The notes below the pieces were generated by a model that saw only the letters and a list, made by a program, of their open reading frames with translations, searched no databases and had not been told where the DNA came from. This document shows, piece by piece, positions 1-11,479 of a stretch of 64,000 bases of DNA. The stretch spans positions 225,998 to 289,997 of the forward strand of contig NMRA01000428.1 in NCBI GenBank assembly GCA_002633005.1, read 5' to 3'. The stretch comes from Phoronis australis (Eukaryota; Phoronida; Phoronidae). The first letter of the stretch is position 1. Each line of letters opens with the position of its first letter. A program made the position numbers and the translations under genes.

Positions 1-1029
1 AACATAACAAGGTCACATTTTCTTCGTCTATTCACAGTTATTCCACGACCCATCTACCATATCTTAAGTTGTTTTAACGTTTTAAGCGTAAAATTCACCA
101 TAAGAACTCCAGTAAGTTTTAGCGCGTGTAGCAAAGACTCGGGGCAAAACAAGAGCAACATGGCGGGTTTTGCCCCCTTTCCGGTGACGTCACAGTGACT
201 AGCGAGAAACTCGCAAGTGAGCTATTGTCATCATTGGACGTGATTGACAACTGCAAATGCTGTCGACCATGACATCGATGGAAGCTTGAGAATAAACTGC
301 CGGCTACAATTACAATAAATGTACATCATAGATTGGCTTTTAAGATTATTTTGTGCCCCGACAACACGGATGACCGGTTGGTCTACAAGAGTAACTGATT
401 TATTCCCTTTAGCGTTTTATTGCATGCGTTCACTCAAACAGGGGTGCCACCTAACACTAAAATGTGAACAACAAATAGTTACGCCTTCGCCAATAAGAGC
501 GCAGCGAGCCCTGATAAATGAATTCAACCAACAAATCGAATGCGCAACATTATAACGGAACTTTGCAGTAAGAGCAGCACAAAATTGTGGGAATTGATAC
601 CACGATGTCGGAATTTGTAGACAATTGTAAATGTTCATTTCGAACGCGGCAAGTCACAGACAGATAATGACTGTTTCGAATGAAATGAGTGTGACTATGA
701 ACTTGTCCCTTTTTGTGGTCAGTTCGAAGTGAAAAGGTAGGTGACGTTTTTGGCTGATCGGATGTCGGTTCAGTTCCCCGTTAAGTGTCTGTCGGACCAT
801 AAGTCATCATTGACCAAACCACAATGTCTTATATTGTAGGTCAAACAGAAATGGGATGGAACTTGACATGCTTCGAAATTATTTTTGAGTCAACTCTGAT
901 GCACCTAACTACTGACTTTCGAAATAGCGTTGTCATATCGAAATTCACCAACCCGCCTCTGAGGCGACAATCCGAGTATAGTTCAGTAACGCAAGGATCT
1001 CTATAAAAAGATTACGTGAGGTATTTTAA
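1..1029. other. Intron 2 of transporter copy A, part 1
   Basis: No coding region is supported here. The stretch near 240-340 matches the segment near 20310-20400 inside intron 2 of copy C, and 440-640 matches 22470-22650 in the same intron. The window therefore opens inside the corresponding intron of copy A. Short reading frames here are chance. Confidence 0.6.
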
Positions 1030-1984
1030 ACAGTACACACCATGGACTTTTGCACATTTTGAATTATTAGACTAAATGTATGACGTAAAATTTAGCTAGA
1101 CCCATGTTTATTTTGTGTAATTAGCTCGAAATTTTGATTTTTCTTTCAATTTTGCCAATTTTCACAATTGCCGCCTTGTGACGTCATGGGTTGAACACAA
1201 GAGATCAGTGACTAGCATTGAACAATAGCGGAGAGCAGGGAATTTGAAAGCGACGACGAATTATGAGCAAGAATTGAACAAATACTATGAAGAAACGTAC
1301 GGCAATGGTGGCCAGGATGAGGAAATGGGGTTGCACGAAAGCGAGAACAAGTTTAATTTGCTTCCGGCTGCGTACTTTTCTACTTTGAGCCTTACGAACT
1401 AGATCCTCCCGCGAGAGAAGCGGCCTCGGGCTCGGCGAGTCAACCCAGTCATCCAACAGACGATCCTGAATTAAGAGCTGATGTTTCTGAATGATAAATA
1501 TTGTCCTTTATTGAACCAGGCCTTCATCGTAACGTCTCCTGTGACTGGAGTCGAAACACGAGTCCTCAAAGTGGGCAGAACACAGAGTGGCCCCGGACCG
1601 AATCGCTTGGTCCACGATGACGTCCCACACTCTCGTTCGGCGCACGAAGCGATGCCACTTCTGCGCAACTTTGGTGTCCTCCGGAACACCGAGACGTTGC
1701 CCGCCTGGCTGCTGTTGCTGCAGCCTCCGGAAACACATCTTTTGATCCCTCTACGAACCTTCTCGACGCTAAATGTACTTTGCTTTTTCTTCACTCTATA
1801 CACTTTGTCTCTGATCCGAACAGTATGGCGAACGACTTGGGTTCAACCCATGACGTTGTACATAATTATTATTTTTTTTAATTTTTGCGTGTTTCTTTAT
1901 GAGCTGTGCACTAAAGGCACTAAAATCAAGTAAGATATGATAATAAAATTTGTTTTGAGGTACTAGAGTCATGTTGTGTACACT
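1030..1984 (-). mobile_element. THAP-bearing element with TTAA ends, copy 1
   Basis: A 955-bp segment is flanked on both sides by TTAA (1026-1029 and 1985-1988) and is a close copy of 13322-14263. Its ends form imperfect inverted repeats: the left starts ACAGTACACACCATG and the right, read inverted, AGTGTACACAACATG. On the minus strand it encodes a THAP-type zinc finger that is frameshifted in this copy. No transposase catalytic region is visible, so it looks non-autonomous. TTAA duplication is typical of piggyBac and some Sola elements, whereas P-type THAP transposases make 8-bp duplications, so the class is unresolved. Confidence 0.7.
1508..1790 (-). pseudogene. Frameshifted THAP zinc-finger domain
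   Basis: THAP domains are DNA-binding zinc fingers of the pattern C-x2-4-C-x35-53-C-x2-H. On the minus strand one frame gives the N-terminal part, with the zinc pair in CVSGGCSNS and a following VFRRTPK. A different frame gives the continuation, with KWHRFVRRTR and the second zinc pair in LCSAHFEDSCF. A single indel between them breaks the domain. The homologous domain in the second copy of the element is unbroken. Start and end are approximate because no complete gene model is visible. Confidence 0.7.
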
Positions 1985-3436
1985 TTAAATGAGAGCACGT
2001 GATTGTGGATAGATTTTAGCGCGGTACTAGCGCAGGTCCTAGCGTTACTGGCCACTACACAGGTCCTTCATGGAAAATCTTTCAGTGCCGCCTTTGTACA
2101 AATCCCAAGTCATATGGTCTTAACCGTCTGGTATAAAAAGCGTTTTAAGAACGATTCCATGTACATGTAGAAACACATTAAAATGAAACATCTCTATATA
2201 CTCATACGTGTGCGTGTGTTGTGATGCTGGCTCAAAGTACACTGTTGCAATATTTGCACTCGTTGAACTTTGGTTATCGAGTTATGACATATTTGGCTAT
2301 AAAGGCATACTTCACATTTTTCATGTCAGTAAAATTGTATTTTTGAATGGTAAAAAATCGGACTTGGTGACAAAGTGTAGCATTGGTAGTCGTAAAAATT
2401 CAGGTTAGGCTGGTAACAATAATTGTATTTGCAACTCACACATGAAATTAAGTTTCCAGCAGGGGAAAAATTCCGAGACCACTTTTCAGGCCAGTCACAA
2501 GTGGAAGATGATGCTTGATCTCCCTGCTATATGGAAAATATTTGAAGTTAAAAATTTTTGTAAAGACTCTTCTAAGATAGCATTTTGAAAAATGCTTTTA
2601 AAACAAAATGATCTCATAGCTTTAGTGGTACACGTGGCATTCGAATTTGGATTTTTTTGGGTTTTGGTCTCACTCTGACTGACAAGAGCATTCAGGCTAT
2701 ATTTGGAGTTCAGAGACATTACCTAAAACGTATGCTCCAATATCACCAATGCAACATCAAAAATATTTCCATTTTGAGACTCTAATTTGCTGAAACACTC
2801 CACGTTTTGTTTAACTTATTCAACGGCAGTTCAAAGATCTACGTGCACTTGTCGTCACTGCAAGAATACAGAGGATCCGCATGATGTTGCTTCTTTTTGC
2901 CGGGACCTGGGACCTTTTGGTAAGCGTGCGAGAAACCCAGTATAATGTCTGATTGGATTTTTTTATTCGACAGGTGATCCCGAAAGCTTAGTGGACGAGA
3001 GCGTCTGCACAGATAGCAGAAGGTCCGTGTTCGAGTACCCAATGTGGCAGAAATGTTTCTAGACTTACGATTCATTAGGTGGCCACAGGTGTCGTGCTGG
3101 CCAGAAAACGCTTGCCAGTGGTGATTAGCAGGAGAGATGGGCAACAAAGCGCCTCATAGAGCGAGGATGACAATACGGAGATGCAGCGAAAACTCGTATC
3201 AGGGGAAAAGATCGAAGAGTGTGTAATCAGCACGAACTTGGTTGCATCTCCAAATTTACATTGCGTGCAATACTGAAAGGAGGAGGGCCAGAGACTATCT
3301 CGGTGCCCACCCTCTGACGTCACCACAGAATCAGAAACAGAAAACAGAGAAAATGGATGTGACCACTGAAGTTGCGAGCTTACATGTATATCCGTGACCA
3401 GACAAACAGGTCACAGCCTGTATAACATCAACTCAC
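1985..3436. other. Intron 2 of transporter copy A, part 2
   Basis: No gene is supported. The right part (about 2790-3436) is paralogous to 22850-23301 in intron 2 of copy C, including a tRNA-like SINE head. Exon 3 of copy A was not found here, so it should lie beyond the left edge of the window. Confidence 0.55.
2976..3110 (+). repeat. tRNA-derived SINE-like module
   Basis: The segment has a box A-like stretch (AGTGGACGAGAGCGTCTG) and, about 30 bases on, a box B-like GTGTTCGAGTACC, the layout of a RNA polymerase III internal promoter. Folding as a true tRNA is poor. The same module sits at the equivalent place in copy C (about 23045-23170), so the insertion predates the gene duplication. Confidence 0.5.
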
Positions 3437-3594
3437 CTTTTAGGGAACTTGCCCATCACAAAAGTTAACACAGGCGAAACCACGAGATAACTCAAGGATG
3501 CAATTGACAGGGCGCTAGCTACAGATGCGTAGTTGCTATTGGTTCGTTTGATGAGGTCTGGTAGACATATGCCAACGTTTGTTAATTGACAACC
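3437..3594 (-). CDS. MFSD4/NaGLT1-like transporter copy A, exon 2
   Basis: A 158-bp exon on the minus strand with acceptor ATTCCTAG before GGTTGTCAA and donor AAAG/GTGAGTT after it. It encodes about 52 residues completing transmembrane helix 1 and most of helix 2 of a major facilitator protein (GCQLTNVGICLPDLIKR followed by a Ser/Ala-rich helix). Phase is 0 at the start and 2 at the end, identical to exon 2 of copy C, from which it differs at six residues. No stop or frameshift is visible. The rest of the gene lies left of the window, so whether copy A is functional cannot be judged. Confidence 0.85.
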
Positions 3595-4322
3595 CTAGGA
3601 ATAAATATGAACAATGAGAAAATGGGAGTGCTAATTAAGCTCTGAGAATCCTAAATGCGTCCGGCTATCAAAACAGAGACGTGCCACGCATTGATAGTGT
3701 ACCTTTAAAACGTCATTCTTATTTATTTTTACGAGCAATTATAGGAGAAATCTTCATTTTCGTCTAGTCTCCATGGAATATATTACTAAAATCGGTTTGT
3801 CCACGTTTGGTGCTTCTTGAGAACAGAGGCCACGGAGTAGAAAATGACGCCATGCCAGGAGTCTTCAATGATCGTAAGGAGTAGAAGAGACGATTGTCTG
3901 AATATTTCACAGGAATTCAATGTTTTTCGGGACTTACGCTCTACTTCACATTCTAGAAGTTTAGCGTATTTTTTAAGTATTCCACACAAGCCAGGTGTTT
4001 TTGTGTACCATTAAACGAAAACATTCTCATCTTGCATTTTCTTATTTTATCTAATGTTAAATCCTACATCATCTATTTCATTATTTTAATACATTACAGT
4101 TATATAATATCGGTGTTTTGACAGGTAATATCGCAGAAACGTCTGGTTTTGAGTATACGTAAGGACAAATTGTTACTCTAGTAAACTAAACGTGTTAAGC
4201 CAATTGCAGTTTGTGAAGGGAAACGTCCTCATCTGACCCCAAATCCCACTAAATAATAACTGACTACGCAAGCCTGGGGTTCTCTTTTTGCGTAAGTGCA
4301 ATAGAAATGCCAAAAAACTTAC

Positions 4323-4478
4323 CAATACAAAGAAGATTACAGTGAATGCCAAGGATTTACAAATGAAGTAATTTCGTGTTCCCACCGGAAGATCTGGTTG
4401 CAGTATTTCCTCAATGGGTTCTTCTTCGTCAGTCTTCGGGTGATTTCTCCCATTCGTCACATTTTGTAAACTGTGCAT
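4323..4478 (-). CDS. MFSD4/NaGLT1-like transporter copy A, exon 1
   Basis: First coding exon, 156 bp and 52 residues, ending at donor TTG/GTAAGTT in phase 0. It encodes a hydrophilic N-terminal tail (MHSLQNVTNGRNHPK, then an acidic EEEPIEE stretch) and the first half of transmembrane helix 1. It aligns along its whole length with exon 1 of copy C at 24182-24337. The ATG is chosen because it is conserved between copies A and C. Intron 1 is 728 bp, close to the 722 bp of copy C. MFSD4B/NaGLT1 carries sodium-linked glucose transport in rat kidney; MFSD4A has no settled substrate, so substrate here is unknown. Confidence 0.85.
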
Positions 4479-5990
4479 TTTGATAATTTGAGTATCACAA
4501 AGTGTTCCCTGCTGTCATAGAATTACAAACTGAAACAATATCAAAAAAAAAGAAAAATAAAAAAACAGAATTTCCACGTTGATTATAAACTTCACTCGTC
4601 AAATACAACATGGAATATTATGACTGTTTTAATACCCTCCACCCATATTTATAGATTCATAAATGTATAATGCGTAACAAAGTGTGTGTTCTTAAGCATG
4701 GATTTGCTGTTTTGATAACGGATAAGCAAAAACATTGCACCCACACGAATGAGGGTGTACACGTGAATGAGTTTTCATTACAGGCAAAGTGCATCGTTTG
4801 ATGAATTCCTGAGGCTGCTAAAGTACCCATTCAGTTCACAAAGCGTGGCAAGACTGACCAAATAGTGCATACTTAAAATAAAATTTGAAGCATGCAATCA
4901 AACGTTGACGGAAACCGTTTACAGTTACAGTTTTCAGTCATATTCTTTACAAGTTAAATTTTCTCTGACGTCACGTGATCTGTACAAGCCGACACCTCTC
5001 CCACAATGAATTAGAAAACCCACAACAGCGTTAGTAATTGAGTTGGTTTTGCAATACAAACAATTCCAAAATCCCGACTTATTTCAGGATTCTCGACAGC
5101 TTAAATATACAGAATCATGTACAGTGACTTACAAATCACTGATCGCGGTGGGTAAAAATGCCATGATGATGTCATAATGAAGACTTTTATTACCACCCAT
5201 ATTGTTAGCTTCGTTCTGACTACATACACTGTAATAACCGCTGGAAACGAGAAGTGATAAAACTTGCCTCATTCCCGACTTGATGTTTTAAGACCCGTCC
5301 CAAAACAAAAAACAAAACAAGCGACATTGCCACTGAGAGTAATCAGGGCGCCGAGACGACATACATCATTACGATACAATGTTTGAAGACGAAATTGAAA
5401 CTGTCGTCACTGAGTGCTAGGGGTTTTCCAAGGTAGTAGACAGATTATGGTACCGAAGTACTGGGAGTATAGAGCTCGATATCAGTTTAAAAGAGTATTT
5501 CCTTCAAGCGCACTGCCTATGGCAAATCGAAAACAGGTTAACGAATGATAAAATTGACATTGGGTCACTGAAGTCCATGCAACAATAGATATTAGATGTG
5601 CACCTCAAACTGCACTCAAACTGCAAGAAAACCGAATTGTGATGACACATTTCTGCCACATTCTATAGATCTGTTTGGCCCTCTGCTACGGCGTCATTCA
5701 TGAATTCCTAAGTGTTAATCGTATCTGTGAGTTACAATTTTCCAACAATGTTTTTGCCTTGCTTGCAGACTTTGGCTTACATAATGCTAGACACTCAGTC
5801 ACATAATCTTCATGTAATAGGTGATCAGAACCATATTGAGATTGTGCTTTTGTTTTCGACATAGTGGTCTTTTTTCGCGGCTAGTGAAATCAAACTATTT
5901 AGGTTTGGACATTTTTCTAGTCATTTTGTTTTTTTGATGATGGCCTGCTGTATATTTATTTCATTTTAACCTTAAAACAACGGAAAGTAT
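4479..5990. other. 5' flank of copy A, paralogous to B and C
   Basis: Non-coding. The stretch 4479-5150 is recognisably homologous to 8746-9530 and to 24340-24410, 25950-26125, 31022-31400 and 32090-32280, that is to the sequence upstream of the other copies. It probably contains the promoter, but no TATA box or other core element stands out at a consistent place. From 5150 to 5990 I see nothing identifiable. Confidence 0.55.
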
Positions 5991-6039
5991 AATTAAATGT
6001 CCAACCTAATCGATGAGACAATAGCAAACTTGTTGCATA

Positions 6040-6830
6040 TAGACAGATTATTTCATAGCGAAGTGGTTTTCCCACGTAATCTAGAGCCCAGCTGGATCTT
6101 GGAGAATTCTACAAAATCTACGAGGGCTCTAGATGAGTGTGCTAACCACTGGCAAATGCAAGAATTTATTTATATCACATACCGAAAGATAAACATTGCA
6201 ATGAACCGATTTACATATGCATTTCTCGCCTCGCCACGGCTTTGTACATGTCAAAGGTTCGAGGTAGGAGGTCGTGACCTTTTAGAAACGCCGAGTTATT
6301 CTAGTTAAAAATGTTTTTACTCAAACGAATTGAAAATTTAAACATAACAGAAATAAGTTGAATCTATAAAACAAGTTTTAAGCAACAAATCTAGCTTACT
6401 ACACATTTTATCGTACTAAGCCTCCCCCGCGAAAATATCGTCTGCTAAAGTAGGTTACCACAGGTTACTGAGTATAATGTCCAAGTAAAAGGGTTCCTAA
6501 CGACATGTTACCCGCATTTAAACTGGATATCGATGGTTTCTAAGTTAGAGAAATGTCAGATAAAATTTATTGACTTAAAATGTTGTTTTTATTGAAGTTG
6601 AGTTTGTTGTTTTTCACAGCGTATAAAAGTCAGTACAATGTCGTTTGTTGAACATGCAATTAGTGCGAAATTTTCTATTTACACGTTCGCAACGGTTAAG
6701 TGGACGACTTGAAACAAGCGAAGCGGGTTCGAAACCGTCCTTCGCCCTTCCAAAATGTTATTCAACACGCTTTGAACAACGCTAGGGGTTATTTAACGAC
6801 CATGTCAGTTTAATAATGTTCCATAAGTGT
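6040..6830 (+). repeat. Hairpin plus tRNA-like repeat element, copy 1
   Basis: This stretch begins with an inverted repeat around TCTAGAGCCC / GGGCTCTAGA (about 6079-6136), continues through an AT-rich body, and ends in a tRNA-like module (about 6690-6755) with box B GGTTCGAAACC. That is followed by a near-palindrome at 6757-6780. Related copies lie at about 11480-12345 and, inverted, at 33761-34554. No coding capacity is visible. It may be a composite of a hairpin MITE and a SINE. Confidence 0.5.
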
Positions 6831-8298
6831 ACTTAATGAAAGTAAAACAGTTGCGTTACAAGTTCTTCAATTTCTTAAATCAAATCACTACATTGGCAAA
6901 ACATTTAACTTCATGTACAGGTAACCGTGAAATAAAAAACTACACGTGTGCCACAGACGTACATGCACAGTATGAAGAATTTCAACAACAGGTGTCGCCA
7001 TACAGTGTAGATTAAATATACCGTTTAGGCGACTGGTGCCTATATTACAATTTACAGCGCTACAATCTAATGCAAAAAGTAAACTAACAACACAGAAAAC
7101 CATGCATTGTTATTTACCTAATGCATTCATTGCAGTGATATATTTTTCTTGATTGATCTTTTGACACAAGTATTGACTTAAAAGTTCCAACTGCGGCACT
7201 TGTCGCACCATTTCAATGACAGGCATGTTATTCAGCACCCACATTTTCAACGTCTCTCACTAAAGGAAATCTGATGATTTATGTTGCAGTGGCGTTGCAA
7301 GGGGAACACAAAGAAAATTGCAACTGGGATCCACTCAAAAGGGGACGCCGTTAGATCCCTGAAAGATAAAGAGTGACTATGACTCAAGGTTTTGTTTACT
7401 TGAACGGAGAAAAAAAAATGTTAACGCACACCCACCTTCGCACAGACAGGTTTAAAGGTAGGTCACTGGCGAAGCCAAGACGATTAAGAATGAGACATGT
7501 CTCAGTACATGCAAAAATATCCTCACTTCGCTCACTAATTTTCAATTTTGTGTTTGACACTCAGTTCACTTCAAAATGCTTCCAGGTTGCCACTCATTTT
7601 GCGCACCCCTTACCAGTTGCTAACACCCTTTCTGGCTAAGCCTGTGGTTAAGGGGGGGCAATGAAAGTAAAACGATCCTTCCGGACATGACCAAAGTCGC
7701 TTTCTTAGATTTCACACAATTCCTTCAAAAATTGACTCTTGTTCGTCCACTTGCCACACACTGTACGCCACTTTATCCAGTCACAGTAACTGGCAATGAT
7801 GTTTGTGTTCTCAGAGACTTTGACCTGCGATCAAGTGAGGCTACATTATTTTTGTGGATCGTAAGATTAGATTTCTGACCTTCATGTAATTCTTAAATCA
7901 CTTTTCACAAAACAGACTTCAGTAAACGTACGGGGTTGTAAACGAATTATGAGTAATGATTCGTTAAATTGTCTGGACCCACGGTTGACTCCTCAAATTC
8001 AAGTTAAACTGAATTTTCACTTCCATATACTCTGTACTTGGAAATGAGTCATGATTTTTGATCCCAGTGCAAAAGACACTCAAAGCTGCGTGTACTTCCA
8101 TTCTATAAAAACTATCGTGGAAAGTTCAATTGCAAGTCTTAACTGCGATTATTGTTTGAATATGCAAGGCTATGCGACTTTGGGGATTGATATATCCGCC
8201 CCAAAGACAGTGATTCGTTTCCAACAGCCTTATTCGCAAAACTCGGTTCCCGCTAGTATCTTACTAGCTGTACAAGAACACCACAATACCTCGACAAG
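6831..8298. other. 3' flank of copy B, paralogous to that of C
   Basis: Non-coding. Much of 7270-8298 aligns with 12660-13321 and 14264-14680 downstream of copy C. The alignment exposes the pre-insertion site of the THAP element: TTAA at 7893-7896 here corresponds to the element plus both TTAA flanks at 13318-14267. Short reading frames are not supported. Confidence 0.6.
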
Positions 8299-8745
8299 TT
8301 AACATAATAGACGTTTGAAGACAGTGTCCCCATTACGGCTACAATACGGTTTTTTGTCGTCTTGACGCCACAGTACCTTGTCCATCCCGCAACGTTTAGA
8401 CAAATATACTTCTTGTTTGTCAACGCAATCAAATTCCCCATCATCATCATCATCTTTGAGAAAAGTTTCAAACTCTTTTAAAGGACCTTCTTCTGATATT
8501 GTTTCCTCAATCCAAGCCTTCCCTTGAAGTTGTGCAGCATGCTGACTTGCAGGGATCTGAAGTAATATTACAAACAACAACCCCAAACGGGTCAGCCCAA
8601 GGCAAATATTCATTAAGGACATCTGACCGATATTCTGCGTACGTGCAGCAGAAATGCGAACAAAACTTACTGTTACGAAGTAGACCAGAGTGAATGTCAA
8701 TGATTTACAAAAGATGTAATTTCGTGTTCCTGCGATTTCTCCCAT
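8299..8745 (-). pseudogene. MFSD4/NaGLT1-like transporter copy B, deletion pseudogene
   Basis: An open frame of 148 codons that is not a real transporter. It begins in exon 1-like sequence (GTRNYIFCKSLTFTLVYFV), reads through the exon 1 donor at 8670 and about 36 bases of intron 1, then jumps near 8634 into the 3' part of exon 4 (NIGQMSLMNICLGL to the acidic DDDDDGEFD tail). Exons 2, 3 and the first two thirds of exon 4 are gone, hence most membrane helices. Exon 1 has also lost about 70 bases encoding the acidic N-terminal stretch, which changes the frame from the ancestral ATG near 8780. The AATAAA signal present after copy C is missing here. Confidence 0.8.
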
Positions 8746-10852
8746 TCGTCATATTTTGTAAACAGCGCATTTGGAGAGTTTGGGTTCCACAAAGCAGTGT
8801 TCCCTGCTGTCATAAAATTGCAAACTGAAACACTTAATATCAAGAAAAAACGAACTTCAATCGTCAAATACAAGGAGTATTAGGACTGTTTTCATACTCT
8901 CCACCCGTGTGTAAAAGATTTATGAATGCATATTGTGTAAGACAGGTGTGTTCTTAAGCGTGTATTATATAATACTTGGTATTTTGATAACTGGCGAGCA
9001 AAAACATTGTACGCACGAGGATGATGATGGACAGACAAATGAGATTCCACCACAGCAAAGTGCATGGTTTAATGTATTCCTAAGGCCGCTACATACCCGT
9101 TCAGTTGAAGTTCGCAAACTATAGCGTGACTGGCCAAACTGTGCATTTTGAAGAGTTCAAATATCCCTGCGTTGCATAATTACTGTAGGACTTGCTTTAC
9201 CAAAACGACGTTTATCGATAAAATATACACTGGCATTAAATGTACAGCAAAAACGTGGACACTTTTGATCAAATTTTAAGCATGCAATCAAGCAGTAACG
9301 AAGCAATGAACGGTTTCAATTTCCAGTCACATTGTCAACAAGTCAAATTTTCTATAACGTCACAGGATTTTTACATTAAGCCTCCGCCTCTCTCACAATG
9401 AATTTGAAAAATAATTGAATAGCTTTGGTATAGAAAATAATTCTCGAATTCTGACTCACTTCAAGGTTCACGACAGCCTAAATATACGGAATCCTACACA
9501 GTGACCTTCAAATCACTGATCGCGGATATAAAATACCCAAAACGTCACGAAAGGACATGAATCCCGATTCCGGATCACAAAAACGCTCTTCAACCCCTTA
9601 GTATATGTAAAATGGAAGTCATTCCAGTCAATGTTGAATAGAAACTGAAAAAAGGCAAATGTGTATGTATTTTAGGAAAATATATAGTGAAACAATATGT
9701 ATGAAAGATTTTATGTACTTGTGCGTTTTCAATTTGTTTTATCGTTGTACTCATTGTTGAACAGCTAACATACTAACCAGGAACATTCCTATCTCTGCAT
9801 ATTCTATCAAACCCACTGTCACATATGCAAATTTTACATGAGTTAAAATTATCCTTCCGTGTCAAGACTACTTGTTGAAATTCGCGTAAAGCGTAGACGA
9901 ACTACAAGTTTCTTCCAAGACAAGATATCCCTTCTGGTTTAAGGAAAAATGATTACATTTTCATGACGTTTAACTTAGTATGTCATAAGCTAGACTTGGA
10001 AGAAATGCGGGTTAATAGCACGTTCAAGAGTTATGTGATGCATATGAACCCCCTGAAGCTATCAAATTTCCGAGACTGTCACGGTTTTACTGAAAGTTCG
10101 AACGTCACCAGACCTCAAAAAGATGCATATAATAACTATTTATTGACTTTGAAAGCCAAAACTTGTCTTCAAGTCCCAACAAGGGTTGTCCTTTGATGTT
10201 CACCTAGAAGTGGATGCGGCGATTTTGCTTACTAATTACTGATCAAATATATGATTAATATGTACACGTAGGCAGTGTACGTGCATTTTTCTTACATGTA
10301 CAAAAACCATTCATGGTAGCCGATAGGGGTATTTTACTAAAAAGCAACTACGTGCAAACGTAATGAGAAAGCAAGATGTTAAAAACACAGACGAGCATTC
10401 TCGTGAAAATCGGTCTTTACCAAGCATGTACAATTGCTATTGATTCTAACTTTGGTTCATAGAAGAAAATAACAATATAAAATTTTAATTTTAAAATTTA
10501 TAAAAGGTGGTAATTCTACTTCAGTTTTGTTGTTTGCCTCCAAACCGGGTTTCCGAAGATACCCCAGTAAAAAGAAACGTCATCAACTGATTGAAGTTAT
10601 GATGTTTGGTGTCACCTCAATTTAAGTAGTACATAAAAATCAGATTGCACCTTTTAGGCCGAAAAATTCCCTTTACAAGACCGCATAGTTCTATAAGAGG
10701 ACTCTGAGGAAGTTGGAATCAACATCAGCCAGAGTAGAATACTACTTGCTAAACGAGAAATTTCTGTTAACATACATGTACATAAAAACGTGGATGTGTA
10801 TGTATGTATATATGTATGTGCGTAGGCATCTATGTTTGCATAGTGTGTTTGT

Positions 10853-10883
<31 letters not shown>

Positions 10884-10985
10884 NNNNNNNNNNNNNNNNN
10901 GTGGGTAAGTGTGGGCGTGTGTGGGTGTAGATACAATATTAGTATTAGATCCCATTTTGGTTTGCATTTCATTTCATTGGAATAA
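8746..10985. other. 5' flank of copy B, paralogous to that of C
   Basis: Non-coding. It aligns in pieces with the flank of copy C: 8780-9000 with 25979-26125, 9000-9530 with 31022-32280, and 9870-10740 with 32690-33690. No core promoter was recognised. The right end runs into a GT-rich microsatellite with a sequencing gap. Confidence 0.6.
10845..10930. repeat. (GT)n microsatellite with assembly gap
   Basis: A GT dinucleotide run, broken by 17 undetermined bases (N) at 10884-10900 and followed by degenerate GTGGGT units. The gap length may be arbitrary, so reading frames crossing it are meaningless. Confidence 0.95.
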
Positions 10986-11014
10986 GAAAAACAAATTACT
11001 TACTGAGAGACGAA

Positions 11015-11308
11015 TTAGTTGGATGCAGACGTTTCGGTATGGTTCGCCACACCTTTGTCGATGAATGAAGTGTCTACCGCCGTGGCCTTAGTTAGTATGT
11101 TTGAGTACAGGGGAGGTAAATGTACACCGCGGTCCCGGTTCATAAAGCAGCGCTCCGTTCTGATGTTTATAGATTCTTTGATCTTGCGTGCAAACCAATT
11201 TTGTTCTTTGCCGATGAACTTGGATGAGGCAAGGGAGACAGAATGTCCATTGGCCAAAGTATGTTCCTGTACAGCTGTTGGTCTGTCTAATTTCTGGTAT
11301 TCATGCAC
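11015..11308 (-). pseudogene. Penelope-like element C-terminal (GIY-YIG region) fragment
   Basis: A minus-strand frame of 97 codons contains VQEHTLANGHSVSLASSKF followed by IGKEQNWFARKIKESINI, then NRDRGVHLPPLYSNIL. The order of an EH...GH motif, a KE-x-NWF-x-RK-x-KE-x-I stretch and NRD-x-G-x-x-LPP is characteristic of the end of the GIY-YIG endonuclease region of Penelope-like retroelements, as I know the family. No GIY-YIG core or reverse transcriptase is present nearby, so this is a 3' remnant. It lies between two paralogous blocks of the transporter duplication. Confidence 0.65.
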
Positions 11309-11426
11309 GATGACGTCAGCTGCTGAATTGCGCAGCTGTTAAGTCGACGGCTCGAACTTCTAGCGCAAGGGGTTCGAAATCGACCGCCGTTTCCGCCAAA
11401 ATGAAGTTCAACACGCGTTGAATAAC
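11309..11426 (+). repeat. tRNA-like module with palindromic tail
   Basis: It begins GACGTCAGCTG, then a box A-like GCTGTTAAGTCGACGG and box B-like GGGGTTCGAAATCGACC, then TTTCCGCCA, resembling the 3' end of a tRNA of Ser/Leu type. A near-palindrome (11403-11426) around ACGCGT follows. The same module repeats directly at about 12188-12300, roughly 880 bp downstream. Confidence 0.5.
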
Positions 11427-11479
11427 TATATACATGTAGGTTACTCAACGGTGCTATTGGTCATGTCAGGCTAGCAACG

